This document shows, one piece after another, positions 1-8,113 of a DNA stretch of 64,000 nt. Position 1 is the first letter of the stretch. Every line of letters starts with the position of its first letter. The stretch is from Desulfogranum mediterraneum DSM 13871 (GTDB lineage: Bacteria > Desulfobacterota > Desulfobulbia > Desulfobulbales > Desulfobulbaceae): the NCBI RefSeq assembly GCF_000429965.1, contig NZ_AUCW01000024.1, positions 1-64,000 on the forward strand. Reading direction: 5' to 3'. The notes under the pieces are model-generated. The model ran no database searches, was not told where the DNA came from, and saw nothing but the letters and a program-made list of their open reading frames with translations. The position numbers were made by a program, and so were the translations under genes.

Positions 1-212
1 TACAGTGACTGCAGGATAAGGATCTTGAACAGCAATATCGCATCGTATCCTCTGGGGCCAACGTTTGACTTTCGTTTCTTATTGCGGACTTTTTCGATAG
101 CCGGTCGGAACAATTCCCAATCAATAACCTCATTCAGCCTAGCGAGGGGGTCACCATTCTTGTCAATTTTGAGCAATCTATCCTGCAGATCGAAAAAGCC
201 GGGCTGAATCAT
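1..212 (-). CDS. IS5-family transposase, N-terminal part (cut by window edge)
   Basis: About 70 codons read leftward from ATG (210-212) and run off the left edge with no stop. The translation begins MIQPGFFDLQDRLLKIDK and continues with a basic stretch and LLFKILILQSL, which I recognise as the N-terminus of an IS5-type DDE transposase. The catalytic domain lies outside the window, so it cannot be judged whether the element is intact. It sits beside a broken integrase, which marks this edge as a mobile-element landing zone. No clear terminal inverted repeat was identified upstream of the start. Confidence 0.75.
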   Translation of the reverse strand, partial: MIQPGFFDLQDRLLKIDKNGDPLARLNEVIDWELFRPAIEKVRNKKRKSNVGPRGYDAILLFKILILQSL

Positions 213-289
213 GGTTGTCTCCATCGAGTAAGGTTACCGCTTGATCTCAAATCGACAGAATTGTACCAAATTTATGCAAAAACAGCAAG

Positions 290-469
290 TTAACTGTCAA
301 GATGCTGCGAATTACTGTATTTAATTTTCAAGGAACCCACTTGTTGCTTGGTGCATCTCTGCCGAACAAGTTCAGACATACTGACACCTTCCCTCTTAGC
401 CTCTCTTGTTAAGAATGCTTTAAAATCAGGTGTTCCAAGAATAGTTATTCTTTCAGATTGTACAGCCAT
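290..469 (-). CDS. small ribbon-helix-helix-like protein (59 aa)
   Basis: A 59-codon reading frame starting MAVQSERITILGTPDF with a strong Shine-Dalgarno sequence (aggaggt) just upstream of its ATG. The N-terminal beta strand (ERITILGT) followed by FKAFLTREAKREGVSMSELV resembles the strand-helix-helix pattern of Arc/CopG-type DNA-binding proteins, often antitoxins or mobilisation accessory proteins. The C-terminal tail is basic and polar. No toxin partner is visible next to it. The start is well supported by the ribosome binding site; the function is inferred from fold pattern only. Confidence 0.5.
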   Translation of the reverse strand: MAVQSERITILGTPDFKAFLTREAKREGVSMSELVRQRCTKQQVGSLKIKYSNSQHLDS

Positions 470-683
470 GTTACCTCCTTTCCCTAAATGCTTTTTGTTA
501 TAATGAGTATTATTATGTTAACCAGGGGCGGAGTCAATCCGTTTTGTTAATTTTTCTTAGGGAATCAGTGGGTTATGCACTTATCACTTGAATTCAGCTC
601 TTCCTGTTTTGTTTCAAATTTAGTTTTTTGAGGGGTGGGGGCAGTATCATTTCCTCTCGGCCCGGGCCGACCAGGTGTGTAGA

Positions 684-739
684 TCTGGTATCAAAATCGT
701 CGCCGGCAGCTGGTCCGGATCTCGCTTTTTGATACCAGA
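684..739. repeat. 13-bp perfect inverted repeat beside integrase remnant
   Basis: Arms tctggtatcaaaa (684-696) and ttttgataccaga (727-739) are perfect complements separated by 30 bases. The repeat lies just past the 3' end of the broken integrase. It has no T-run on either side, so it is not an obvious intrinsic terminator. It could be part of an attachment or terminal site of the element; this is inference. Confidence 0.45.
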
Positions 740-799
740 AAAAAGAGGATCGAGGGTAGCGCCGTACAGATCTCACGCAAACAATCAAAGGGCGTGGTA

Positions 800-1135
800 T
801 TAATCTTCCCAGGCATCGAGGACCAGCTTTCTTTTTTCTTCCCCGACAACTTGCAGATATATTTCAGTGGTTATCGGGCTGCCATGCCCCATGAGCTGAG
901 CCAGAATATGGATAGGTAGAGGATTGGGGCCTGACACCATAGCGACACCAAATCAGTGACGAAGCCCTTTCCCTGTAGCCTGTTTCCCCTTGATGTTGGC
1001 TCTATTCATAACCCGCTTTACAAGGCGATATGCAGTTGGTCTACTCACACCCCAAAATAATCTGTTGAGCCGAACTTTACCCTCCAGATCGCCTCGACCC
1101 CAAAATCTCTTATAAAGATTTCCGCTAAAAGCCAT
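800..1135 (-). pseudogene. tyrosine recombinase/integrase, C-terminal catalytic part with in-frame stop
   Basis: Reading leftward, the frame gives a region ending GKGLRH, then a TGA (953-955), then continues in the same frame with FGVAMVSG, LAQLMGHGSPITTEIYLQVV and a natural stop at 800-802. GLRH, LMGH and the tyrosine in EIYLQV are the conserved catalytic boxes of phage-type integrases. The TGA occupies the position where a Gly codon (GGA) is expected, so one G-to-T change explains it. The N-terminal half is missing: upstream of 1135 no recognisable integrase sequence continues. Most likely a decayed integrase of a former genomic island. Confidence 0.7.
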
Positions 1136-1527
1136 TCCAGGGTGATACCAAAACTACGAATCGGTCTTGGTTTAAGTCGAAAATGGTGTTGGTCGAGGCG
1201 TTCAACCAGGCCGATCTCTGCCATGTAGAGATATACCCTGCGCTAACCTCCGCTGAAGGGTATTTTGCCACCTCGCTGAGAGAGAAGGCATCCTGATGCT
1301 TGATGATATCACGAAAAAAGATTCTAAAGGAGTAGTGAAGAATCCTTTTGTAATAACTGTTGATATGGCAAGCTTCAGGGATAAGCAAATCCTGCAGAGG
1401 TGCAGACGTATAAACGGCCTGCCCCGTGTCCTCAGTAAGGTCTCGAGATTCGGCGGAGTTGTTCTATGGTTTCTGATTTCTTCATGGATCAAGGGGCAAC
1501 GCCAGCCTGGATAGATCTGCGAAAGGG
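1136..1527. other. unassigned stretch, possible small remnant reading frames
   Basis: Short open frames exist on both strands, for example a 72-codon frame on the plus strand (1296-1514) and overlapping frames on the minus strand. None has a convincing ribosome binding site or a motif I recognise. The stretch lies between integrase debris and the CBS gene and is probably decayed mobile DNA. Confidence 0.4.
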
Positions 1528-1977
1528 TCAGGATCGATGCTGCTCTTCCAGGCGCTGTTCCCTTGAAATCAGCGCAACCAGGTCTGTCAGCTGTTCGGCA
1601 AGCAGGTCCACCAGGTCATCCACGGCAATAATCCCTTCCAGGCCTCCCTGCGGATTCACCACCGGAATACGGCGTACACCCCTGCCGCGCATTCGCTTCA
1701 CGGTGGCAGAGAGTTCATCTCCCTCCAGGGCGGTGAGCAGGTCAAAACTCATGGTTTCAACAATCTTAACCTCTGCCGGGTCAAAATCCCGGGCCAGGAT
1801 TTTAAGCACGATGTCCCGGTCGGTCAGGATCCCCACCGGTACCCTTTCCCCGGATCCTTCCTCTACCACCACCAGGTCGCCCACATGGTACTGCTGCATG
1901 AGCTTTGCAGCCTCCAGTATGGTCTGTTCTCGATTAACGACAACCACCTCACGGTTACAGATCTCTCCAGCGTTCAT
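1528..1977 (-). CDS. CBS-domain pair protein
   Basis: 149 residues made almost entirely of two CBS domains: the first covers about residues 5-65 (VVVVNREQTILEAAKLM, VPVGILTDRDIVLKIL), the second about 72-130 (MSFDLLTALEGDELSATV, RIPVVNPQGGLEGIIAVDDL). Such pairs form a Bateman module that binds adenine nucleotides or S-adenosyl compounds and regulates partner proteins. No catalytic domain is attached, so this is a stand-alone ligand-binding or regulatory protein in the cytoplasm. It appears monocistronic, and its partner cannot be told from context. Confidence 0.85.
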   Translation of the reverse strand: MNAGEICNREVVVVNREQTILEAAKLMQQYHVGDLVVVEEGSGERVPVGILTDRDIVLKILARDFDPAEVKIVETMSFDLLTALEGDELSATVKRMRGRGVRRIPVVNPQGGLEGIIAVDDLVDLLAEQLTDLVALISREQRLEEQHRS

Positions 1978-2066
1978 AGTGTCTCCTCTTTAATATAGAA
2001 AACAGAACGGTTACGGCCATACAACCCAGTTGCAAGAACCAACCACTGTCCCGCTCGCCTGGCGGT

Positions 2067-2468
2067 TCAGGACGGGTGTTTTTTCTCCCTGTCGGCTCTA
2101 TTTCCCCTGGCCTTCCTCTGTCTGGCGATCAGGTATCCGTAGATAAGGCCGTTAATGGCGACAACCGAGACCCCCAAGATGAGCTGCATCGATCGGGTCA
2201 GTGCCGAAGGGTAGACCAGGGGCAAAAGGTAATGCTCCACAAATCCTTCCTGATAGGCCGTTTTGCTCAGGTTTCTGAGATACTGTTCCACAGGGGTGAG
2301 TGGGCACTGCCAGCCCAGGAGCTCAATAAGGGTTCCCCAGGCCACTGCGGGGAGGTGCAGGGAGCAGAGCCAGTTCCATTTCAAGACCAGGAAACCGCCA
2401 AACACCACAAAGAGGATAAAGCCAAGGTGAAGAATGACCAGAACATCTGCAAAAAGTTGAGCCGGCAT
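2067..2468 (-). CDS. DUF2784 family inner-membrane protein
   Basis: 133 residues with four hydrophobic segments (about 7-28, 38-50, 80-97 and 100-115) and the conserved stretch LHLPAVAWGTLIELLGWQCPLTPVEQYLR that typifies DUF2784. The conserved Trp, Cys and Pro lie in the loop after the second segment. Members are small inner-membrane proteins without known function. The tail is highly basic (RQRKARGNRADREKK), consistent with a cytoplasmic C-terminus. It stands alone between the CBS gene and a repeat-bearing spacer. Confidence 0.8.
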   Translation of the reverse strand: MPAQLFADVLVILHLGFILFVVFGGFLVLKWNWLCSLHLPAVAWGTLIELLGWQCPLTPVEQYLRNLSKTAYQEGFVEHYLLPLVYPSALTRSMQLILGVSVVAINGLIYGYLIARQRKARGNRADREKKHPS

Positions 2469-2565
2469 GGGCGACCTGTCTGAGATGGTGGGCAGGTAAG
2501 GTCGAAATCACCTTGTAGAGGCCTGGGCATGGCCGTTCAGGGACCAGTGGGCCTTCATCCGCAAC

Positions 2566-2619
2566 CCTTTACTGCCTTTACTGCCTTTACTGCCTTTACT
2601 GCCGTTACTGCCGTTACTG
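2566..2619. repeat. 9-bp tandem repeat, six copies
   Basis: Four perfect copies of cctttactg followed by two copies of ccgttactg, in the 350-base gap between the DUF2784 gene and the next plus-strand gene. The rest of this gap shows no gene. The unit length is a multiple of three, but no reading frame with gene-like features covers it. Confidence 0.85.
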
Positions 2620-2821
2620 CCCTTAAAAATTAACCATCTTTATTGAGGAGACAACCGGGAAAAATGGAGCTATCCCTTGGCCCCCATACAAGCTTTTTGT
2701 TCCAGAGGCTGCCATTGTTTTTGACAAGAGTTGAGCTGATGATAATTTTAATGGAACAGAGAGAATGATGACAGCCGCAAAGGGGGAAGGGGGAGCGTCA
2801 TAGACCCTGGTGGAGTGAGGA

Positions 2822-3070
2822 ATGATCGCCAAGAAGAACCTCCTGGTCATCCGGGTAGAGTGCTATTCAGGGTATCGGGGAGAGGAAACACCGCGCCGCC
2901 TGGTGTTTACGCATCAACAGGTGGAGGTGGTCGAGATCCTGGATCGCTGGCTGGCTCCGGATCACCGCTACTTCAAGCTCAAGGGTGATGATGGGGCGAT
3001 CTATATCATTCGTCATGAGGTAACCAGCAGGCAATGGGAGCTGACCCTCTATGATCGCGCTTCCCTCTGA
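2822..3070 (+). CDS. small conserved hypothetical protein (82 aa)
   Basis: 82 residues, MIAKKNLLVIRVECYSGY at the start, then a region rich in beta-strand-forming residues (HQQVEVVEILDRWLAP, YFKLKGDDGAIYIIRHE, QWELTLYD). No signal peptide or membrane segment. It resembles small cytoplasmic proteins seen in delta-proteobacteria but I cannot assign a function. It ends about 50 bases before the isoaspartate methyltransferase gene on the same strand and may be co-transcribed with it. Confidence 0.65.
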   Translation: MIAKKNLLVIRVECYSGYRGEETPRRLVFTHQQVEVVEILDRWLAPDHRYFKLKGDDGAIYIIRHEVTSRQWELTLYDRASL

Positions 3071-3120
3071 CAGATCCCTGAGAGGCCCTGATACCCTTCC
3101 CCTGTTACAGAGGAGTGGCC

Positions 3121-3861
3121 ATGGTCCAGAGAAGAACGCTGGTTGGCGTATTTGTTCTTATCCTGCTGCTGATACCGCTGGGCAGACTCGCTGCGGCAGA
3201 GCCGTATGAGGAGCTGCGCCGGAGCCTGCTCCGGGAGATCATCGAGAATGTCCGCACCACCAGCAGGTACCTGAAGAAAAGCAGTCTGGACGAAGAGGTC
3301 ATGGTCGCCATGTCCAAGGTGCCTCGCCATCTCTTTGTTCCCGAGGCCTATCGGCGACAGGCCTATGAAAATCGGCCGCTGCCCATCGGTCAGGGGCAGA
3401 CCATCTCCCAGCCCTATATCGTCGCCATCATGACGGACCTGCTGAACCTGGATCCTTCGGACCTGGTTTTAGAGGTAGGTACCGGCTCTGGGTACCAGGC
3501 TGCGGTCCTGGCAGAGTTGGTCAACCGGGTCTACTCCATGGAGATCATCGAGAAGCTGCAGAGCTCTGCTGCAGAACGGCTGAAACAGCTTGGCTATACC
3601 AATGTGGAGACCAGGCTGGGTGACGGCTATTACGGCTGGGAGGAGCATGCACCCTTTGATGCGATTATCGTGACCGCTGCCGCCGGCCAGATCCCTCCGC
3701 CGCTTATCAGGCAGCTGAAACCGGGCGGCAGGATGGTGATACCCGTGGGCAGCACCTTTATGACCCAGTACCTGCTGCTGGTGGAGAAGCGGAGGGACGG
3801 CAGCCTCTCCACCCGTCAGGTGCTACCGGTTCGCTTTGTGCCTCTCACCGGGATCCACTGA
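3121..3861 (+). CDS. pcm: protein-L-isoaspartate O-methyltransferase, exported form
   Basis: SAM-dependent enzyme that methylates isoaspartyl residues in damaged proteins, allowing their repair. The family's N-terminal motif VMVAMSKVPRHLFVPEAY, the GQGQTISQPYIVA segment and the SAM-binding loop VLEVGTGSGYQAAVL are all present. I chose ATG 3121 over the GTG at 3115 because the GTG overlaps the ribosome binding site aggag (3111-3115). The first 27 residues (basic start, long hydrophobic run, then RLAAAEPYEE) form a Sec signal peptide, so the enzyme probably acts in the periplasm. Its stop codon overlaps the next gene's start by one base (TGATG), indicating translational coupling. Confidence 0.92.
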   Translation: MVQRRTLVGVFVLILLLIPLGRLAAAEPYEELRRSLLREIIENVRTTSRYLKKSSLDEEVMVAMSKVPRHLFVPEAYRRQAYENRPLPIGQGQTISQPYIVAIMTDLLNLDPSDLVLEVGTGSGYQAAVLAELVNRVYSMEIIEKLQSSAAERLKQLGYTNVETRLGDGYYGWEEHAPFDAIIVTAAAGQIPPPLIRQLKPGGRMVIPVGSTFMTQYLLLVEKRRDGSLSTRQVLPVRFVPLTGIH

Positions 3862-6302
3862 TGAGGCCGCCTATCTTTGCCGTGGCCCTGCTTTCCGGGG
3901 CAGCACTCTCCTACGAAATCCTGCTGATCCGCCTCTTTGCCATTATCCAGTGGCATCACTTCGCCTACATGATCATCAGCCTCGCCCTCTTGGGCTACGG
4001 TGCCAGCGGCATGTTCCTCAGCCTGGGCCGTGAGTGGCTGCAGTCCCGTTTTGCTGCGGCCTTCCTGGCCAATGGCCTGCTCTTCTCTCTTTCCTCCATC
4101 CTCTGCTTCCTGGTCGGCCAGCAGATTCCCTTCAATCCCCTGGAGATGGTCTGGGACGGTCGACAGCTTCTCTCTCTCCTGCTGCTCTACCTGCTGCTGG
4201 CTCTGCCCTTTTTTGGGGCGGCAAACTGCATCGGTCTTACCTTTTCCCGGTTCACGGCGCAAATTCCCAGGATATACGGTTTTGATCTGCTTGGTGCCGG
4301 GGCAGGGGCCCTTGGCATCATTCTTCTCCTCTTTCTGGCGGCGCCATTGACCGCGCTCTATCTCATCGGCGCCCTTGGCTTGCTGGCCACTGCTGTCGCT
4401 GTTCTTGAATCCCGTCTCGCTCCCCGCTGGCTGGCAGCGTTCTTGGTCGTCCTCGCCCTTGCCTTGGTCCCCATCCTGCAACTGCAGAAGATCCCCCTGC
4501 AGATCTCACCCTATAAGGGCCTCAGCCAGACTCTCACGGTCCTGGGCAGGGAGGTGGTCGAGGAGCTGAGCAGTCCCCTGGGGATGCTCAGCGTGGTCAG
4601 GAGTCCGCTCGTTCCCTTCCGTCACGCGCCCGGCCTGAGCCTGAACAGCGCCCTTGAACCGGCGGAGCAACTTGGGGTCTTCACCGACGCCGACGGCCTG
4701 AGCGTGATTACCAGGGATGACGGCCAGCCGGACTCCCTTGCCTATATGGACCATTTCACCTCGGCTCTGCCCTATCATCTCCTCAAGGAGCCGCGGGTCC
4801 TGATCCTTGGTGCCGGCGGCGGCGCAGATGTCCTCCAGGCCCGCCTGCTTGGGGCGAAGAGCATCGATGCGGTCGAGATCAACCCCCAGATGGCCGAGCT
4901 GGTGATGAACAGCTATGCCGACTTTGCCGGAGACCCCTATGCCGCCCAGGGGGTTCGGCTCCATATCGACGAGGCGCGGGGCTTTGTCTCGAAAAGCAGG
5001 GGGCGATACGATCTGATTCAGGTCGCCCTGCTCGACGCGTTCAGTAGCTCCTCGGCCGGTCTCTACGCCCTCTCGGAGAGTTATACCTTCACCGTTGAGG
5101 CACTGGTCGAATATCTCCGCCATCTCTCTTCGGGTGGGATGGTGGCGATCAGCCGCTGGGTCAAGGTTCCACCCCGGGACGGGCTCAAACTCTTTGCCAC
5201 CGCTGTGGCTGCCCTGGAGCGCCTGGGGGTGCATAACCCGGGGCAGCAGCTGATCCTTATTCGCAGTTGGCAGACAAGCACCCTCCTGGTCAAGAACGGG
5301 GTGTTGAGCGATCAGGAGATTAAGCAGGTGGAGCGATTCTGTGCGGCCCGTTCCTTTGACCCGGGCTACTATCCGGGCATGGTTGCCCGGGCGGCCAATC
5401 AGCACAACCAGCTCGAGCGGCCATACTTTTTCGAGGCAAGCAGTGCCCTGCTGGATAGGGCAGGGGCAGGGGCATTTGCAGACCGCTATAAATTCAACAT
5501 CCAGCCTGCCACCGATGACAGGCCCTATTTTTCCCATTTTTTCAAATGGAGCAGCCTGGCCGAACTGCTCTCGCTTGGGGCCGGCGGCGGTCTAGCCCTG
5601 CTGGAACAGGGCTACCTGGTCCTGATCGCCACCTGTGTCCAGGCAACAGTCGCCAGCCTGCTCCTGATCCTGGCGCCCCTCTGGTTCTGGGCTCGCCGGG
5701 AAACCAGGCCAGCAGCCACGGGTATTCGCCATGAATCGTGGTGGGTGGTGAGCTACTTCTTTTCCCTTGGCCTTGCCTTTCTCTTCATCGAGGTCGCCTT
5801 TATCCAGAAGTTCATTCTCTTTCTCCACCATCCGCTCTATGCCGCAGGGGTGGTGATAGCAGGCTTTCTCTTTTTTGCCGGCCTGGGGAGCAACCTGAGT
5901 TCCCGGCTCAGCCAAAAAAATGGCCTGCAAAGTGTTGCCCTGATCCTGCCGGTGAGCGCCATTGCCGTCATCTCCCTGTGCTACCTCTTCCTGTTGCCCT
6001 CCATCTTTCAGCAGCTGCTCTGGCTTTCCAGCCCCTGGAAGATATGCGTTTCGCTCTGCCTGATTGCCCCCCTGGCCTTCTGCATGGGCATCCCCTTTCC
6101 CCTGGGGCTCTCGGCGCTTGCCAGTCGCGCACCGGAACTGATCCCCTGGGCCTGGGGAATCAACGGCTGCGGTTCTGTGATCAGTGCGGTCCTGGCGACC
6201 ATCCTGGCCATCCATCTGGGATTTCGAGCAGTGGTGATCGCAGCGGTCGCGCTCTATCTGCTGGCAGCCCTGGTCTATCCTGCCGGGAAGAAGAGTGTAT
6301 AG
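3861..6302 (+). CDS. polytopic membrane protein with spermidine-synthase-like domain
   Basis: 813 residues. An N-terminal block of about six membrane helices (residues 1-215) leads to a soluble spermidine-synthase-fold domain (about 310-480) with the nucleotide-binding loop VLILGAGGGADVLQARLLGA and VEINP. About six more helices follow (590-810), including FLFIEVAFIQKF and the LAFCMGIPFPLGLS motif typical of this membrane-anchored family. Such proteins are widely annotated as spermidine synthases, but the real reaction of the membrane-bound forms is mostly unproven. It is translationally coupled to the exported Pcm, so both may work on envelope substrates; this is inference. Confidence 0.8.
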   Translation: MRPPIFAVALLSGAALSYEILLIRLFAIIQWHHFAYMIISLALLGYGASGMFLSLGREWLQSRFAAAFLANGLLFSLSSILCFLVGQQIPFNPLEMVWDGRQLLSLLLLYLLLALPFFGAANCIGLTFSRFTAQIPRIYGFDLLGAGAGALGIILLLFLAAPLTALYLIGALGLLATAVAVLESRLAPRWLAAFLVVLALALVPILQLQKIPLQISPYKGLSQTLTVLGREVVEELSSPLGMLSVVRSPLVPFRHAPGLSLNSALEPAEQLGVFTDADGLSVITRDDGQPDSLAYMDHFTSALPYHLLKEPRVLILGAGGGADVLQARLLGAKSIDAVEINPQMAELVMNSYADFAGDPYAAQGVRLHIDEARGFVSKSRGRYDLIQVALLDAFSSSSAGLYALSESYTFTVEALVEYLRHLSSGGMVAISRWVKVPPRDGLKLFATAVAALERLGVHNPGQQLILIRSWQTSTLLVKNGVLSDQEIKQVERFCAARSFDPGYYPGMVARAANQHNQLERPYFFEASSALLDRAGAGAFADRYKFNIQPATDDRPYFSHFFKWSSLAELLSLGAGGGLALLEQGYLVLIATCVQATVASLLLILAPLWFWARRETRPAATGIRHESWWVVSYFFSLGLAFLFIEVAFIQKFILFLHHPLYAAGVVIAGFLFFAGLGSNLSSRLSQKNGLQSVALILPVSAIAVISLCYLFLLPSIFQQLLWLSSPWKICVSLCLIAPLAFCMGIPFPLGLSALASRAPELIPWAWGINGCGSVISAVLATILAIHLGFRAVVIAAVALYLLAALVYPAGKKSV

Positions 6303-6410
6303 ACCCTGGTGATACGGCTGGGTCAAGGTTTCCCTGCCTCCGGATTTCCCATGAATAAAGGATCATTTTCATGGATGAGCAGTGAGGGGCTTTCCCCTCT
6401 CGCTCATTTT

Positions 6411-6452
6411 CTTTGGCTGTCATGCCAGCCTTTGCGGGCATGACAGCCAAAG
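6411..6452. repeat. 16-bp perfect palindrome (dispersed-repeat or terminator hairpin)
   Basis: Arms ctttggctgtcatgcc (6411-6426) and its exact complement (6437-6452) enclose a 10-base loop. It lies about 110 bases after the end of the membrane protein gene. There is no T-run, so it may be a dispersed palindromic element; a related gcgggaatgacag-type palindrome occurs at 24175-24194. The remaining gap before the adhesin remnant shows nothing further. Confidence 0.7.
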
Positions 6453-6588
6453 CGCGTGAATGGTGTCCTTTATAGGGGGAGTCCTTTGTCGCAGCGTTTA
6501 CTTTGGGCAAACCAAGTGGAAACACCAATTATCTTGCCTGGTTTTCGAATATTACTTGGAGGTGATCCGGGCCGGAGGAGATCCGGAG

Positions 6589-7690
6589 CTAGAACTCCCA
6601 ACTCACCCCGGCCCGCACCAGAACCGCGTCGTTGGAAACAGAGAGTCCGGTGTTGAGCATCAGGCTCTCCACGGCTTCCAGGCGGTGCACAGCGGTAAGG
6701 CCCAGGGCGACCTCACCCTTAAAACTGGCTGAGCCAAGGTTGAGGGTGATCTTGCCGGGGGCAGAGGGCATCAGTTCGATCAGGGCGGCGGCTGCGGCAA
6801 TGCCGGCCCGGGACTCGTTCCTCAGCTCATCGAGGGAACTGCTCAGGCTGTTGATACCTTCACGGTTCTGCTGAATGTTTGTTCGGTTGTGGCTGATCTC
6901 GCTGCGGTTGCGACGGATGTTTTGGCTATTGGTGGCTACCCGGGCGTTGGTCCTGTCAAGCTGCCCCCTGTTGACCGCATCAGTGGGCTTGAGACCAGGG
7001 GCGAGGTTGGTGAGCCGCCGTTCGTTTCCCGGTGAGCCGACAGAGACGGTGTTCGGCTCAGAGGCGACCGAGTCCTTGCCCAGGGCCACGCTGCTGCTTG
7101 CCCCTGCCTCAATCCGGGCGTTCTGGCCTATTGCCGTGCCGCCGTCTGCGCTGACCGTGGAGTGAGCGCCGATGGCCGTATCATTGGTCCGGGACGAGGC
7201 ACCCGGGCCGCTGGCAATGGAGCCGCTGCCGCTGGCAGTGGAGCTTCCTCCCGGGGCGGAGGAGAGCCAGGCGGTTGCAGCCCTGGTGCTTGAGATGGCG
7301 CTGTTGAGCTGACCAAGATTCACCCCGTCGGTGTCGGTGTCGCTGCTGCCTGCTGCCTGCTGCCAGATTGGTGAGCCGCTGTTCCGCTCCGGAGCGACCA
7401 ATGGAGACGGTATCCGCTTGATCAGCCAAGGAGCGGTAGCCCAAGGCCACGCTCCCCTCAGCGGAGGCCCAAGAAGAGCCCCCTGTCGCTGTGCTCTCCC
7501 TACCGGTGGCCTGAGAGTCGCTCCCTGTCGCCGTGCTTCCAATACCTGTAGCTCTAGTATCTGGCCCCACTGCTAAATTGAGCAAACTTGTTCCCAAGGG
7601 CGTACCATCATCAGCTGGATGTCCTAAGGCTTCCCCAAGCTCAAGGGCTCGGAGCGGGGAGCTGAAACCCAGGGTGGTGATAGCTTCCCC
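6589..7690 (-). pseudogene. YadA-like trimeric autotransporter adhesin, frameshifted and lacking a signal peptide
   Basis: Read leftward, one frame (7690 to about 7345) holds YadA head repeats (STATGSDSQATG, STATGGSSWASAEGSVALG, DTVSIGRSGAEQRLTNLAAG). The other frame (about 7363 to 6589) holds more head repeats (DTAIGAHSTVSADGGTAIG), a neck (ERRLTNLAPGLKPTDAVNRGQL), a coiled-coil stalk (about 60 residues of NIRRNRSEISHNRTN type) and a four-strand beta-barrel anchor ending in VRAGVSWEF. A three-copy 7-bp repeat (7343-7363) sits exactly at the frame change; two copies would restore one frame reading LAAGSSDTDTDGVNLGQL. No signal peptide is found. The only ATG with a strong ribosome binding site (7694) is in a frame that stops after 17 codons. 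Either a pseudogene or a phase-off adhesin. Confidence 0.8.
7343..7363. repeat. 7-bp tandem repeat, three copies, at the adhesin frameshift
   Basis: Three perfect copies of ctgctgc on the plus strand. The unit is not a multiple of three, so each gain or loss changes the reading frame of the YadA-like gene. Deleting one unit joins the two halves of the protein. Confidence 0.85.
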
Positions 7691-7694
7691 TCAT

Positions 7695-8026
7695 TCCTTT
7701 CCTCCTCTCTCTTTCCCTGACTCCGGCCACCCTATTCCTGGGCGGGTGAGCCAGATCCTCTGCTCCCTTGGGAGCCGATTTATACCCTAAAGTATCCCTG
7801 AAAGGCTACCGTTGAAATCGTTAAAATCGTGGTATCTATTTGTAAATAAAGGAAAAAAATTTATGATGGTGTCGGCCCGGTCCTGGTCTCCGGAGGCGCC
7901 GGCCGGAGACGGCTCTGCCCGGGTTTTCCAGCTGGGAGAGGCCACGTGATCTCCTGCACAGCCAGCCAGCTCTCTACCGGGCAAGAAAATTGAGAGGAAA
8001 ATAGTGAGGGGTGGAGGTGATTTCAC
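7695..8026. other. gap between adhesin remnant and tetR promoter
   Basis: About 330 bases without a recognisable gene. The only feature seen is the strong ribosome binding site (aggagg on the minus strand) before the 17-codon frame at 7694. It may contain the lost upstream part of the adhesin gene. Confidence 0.4.
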
Positions 8027-8055
8027 TTGACGATATGATGTGCGGTTCATTATAT
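8027..8055 (+). promoter_or_regulatory. sigma-70-type promoter with operator-like inverted repeat, upstream of tetR efflux operon
   Basis: TTGACG (8027-8032), a 17-base spacer and TTATAT (8050-8055) form a good housekeeping promoter. The arms ttcat and atgaa (8046-8058), separated by three bases, overlap the -10 box, as expected for an autoregulatory TetR operator. The start codon of the tetR-like gene follows about 58 bases after the -10 box. Confidence 0.6.
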
Positions 8056-8113
8056 GAATCATGCGTCATTTTTTGTAAGTTCGCGTCAAATATGATCACA
8101 GGGAGGTTGAATT

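Noticed and set aside
953-955. Selenocysteine codon in the integrase
   Set aside because: The position corresponds to a Gly in integrases, no selenocysteine insertion hairpin is evident and the gene's N-terminal half is missing.
2566-2619. CRISPR array
   Set aside because: The repeats are only 9 bp and contiguous, with no spacers.
6589-7542. A single 317-residue protein covering the right part of the YadA-like region
   Set aside because: Its first 60 residues are out of frame with the head repeats and have no adhesin character; the true gene is frameshifted at the 7-bp repeat.
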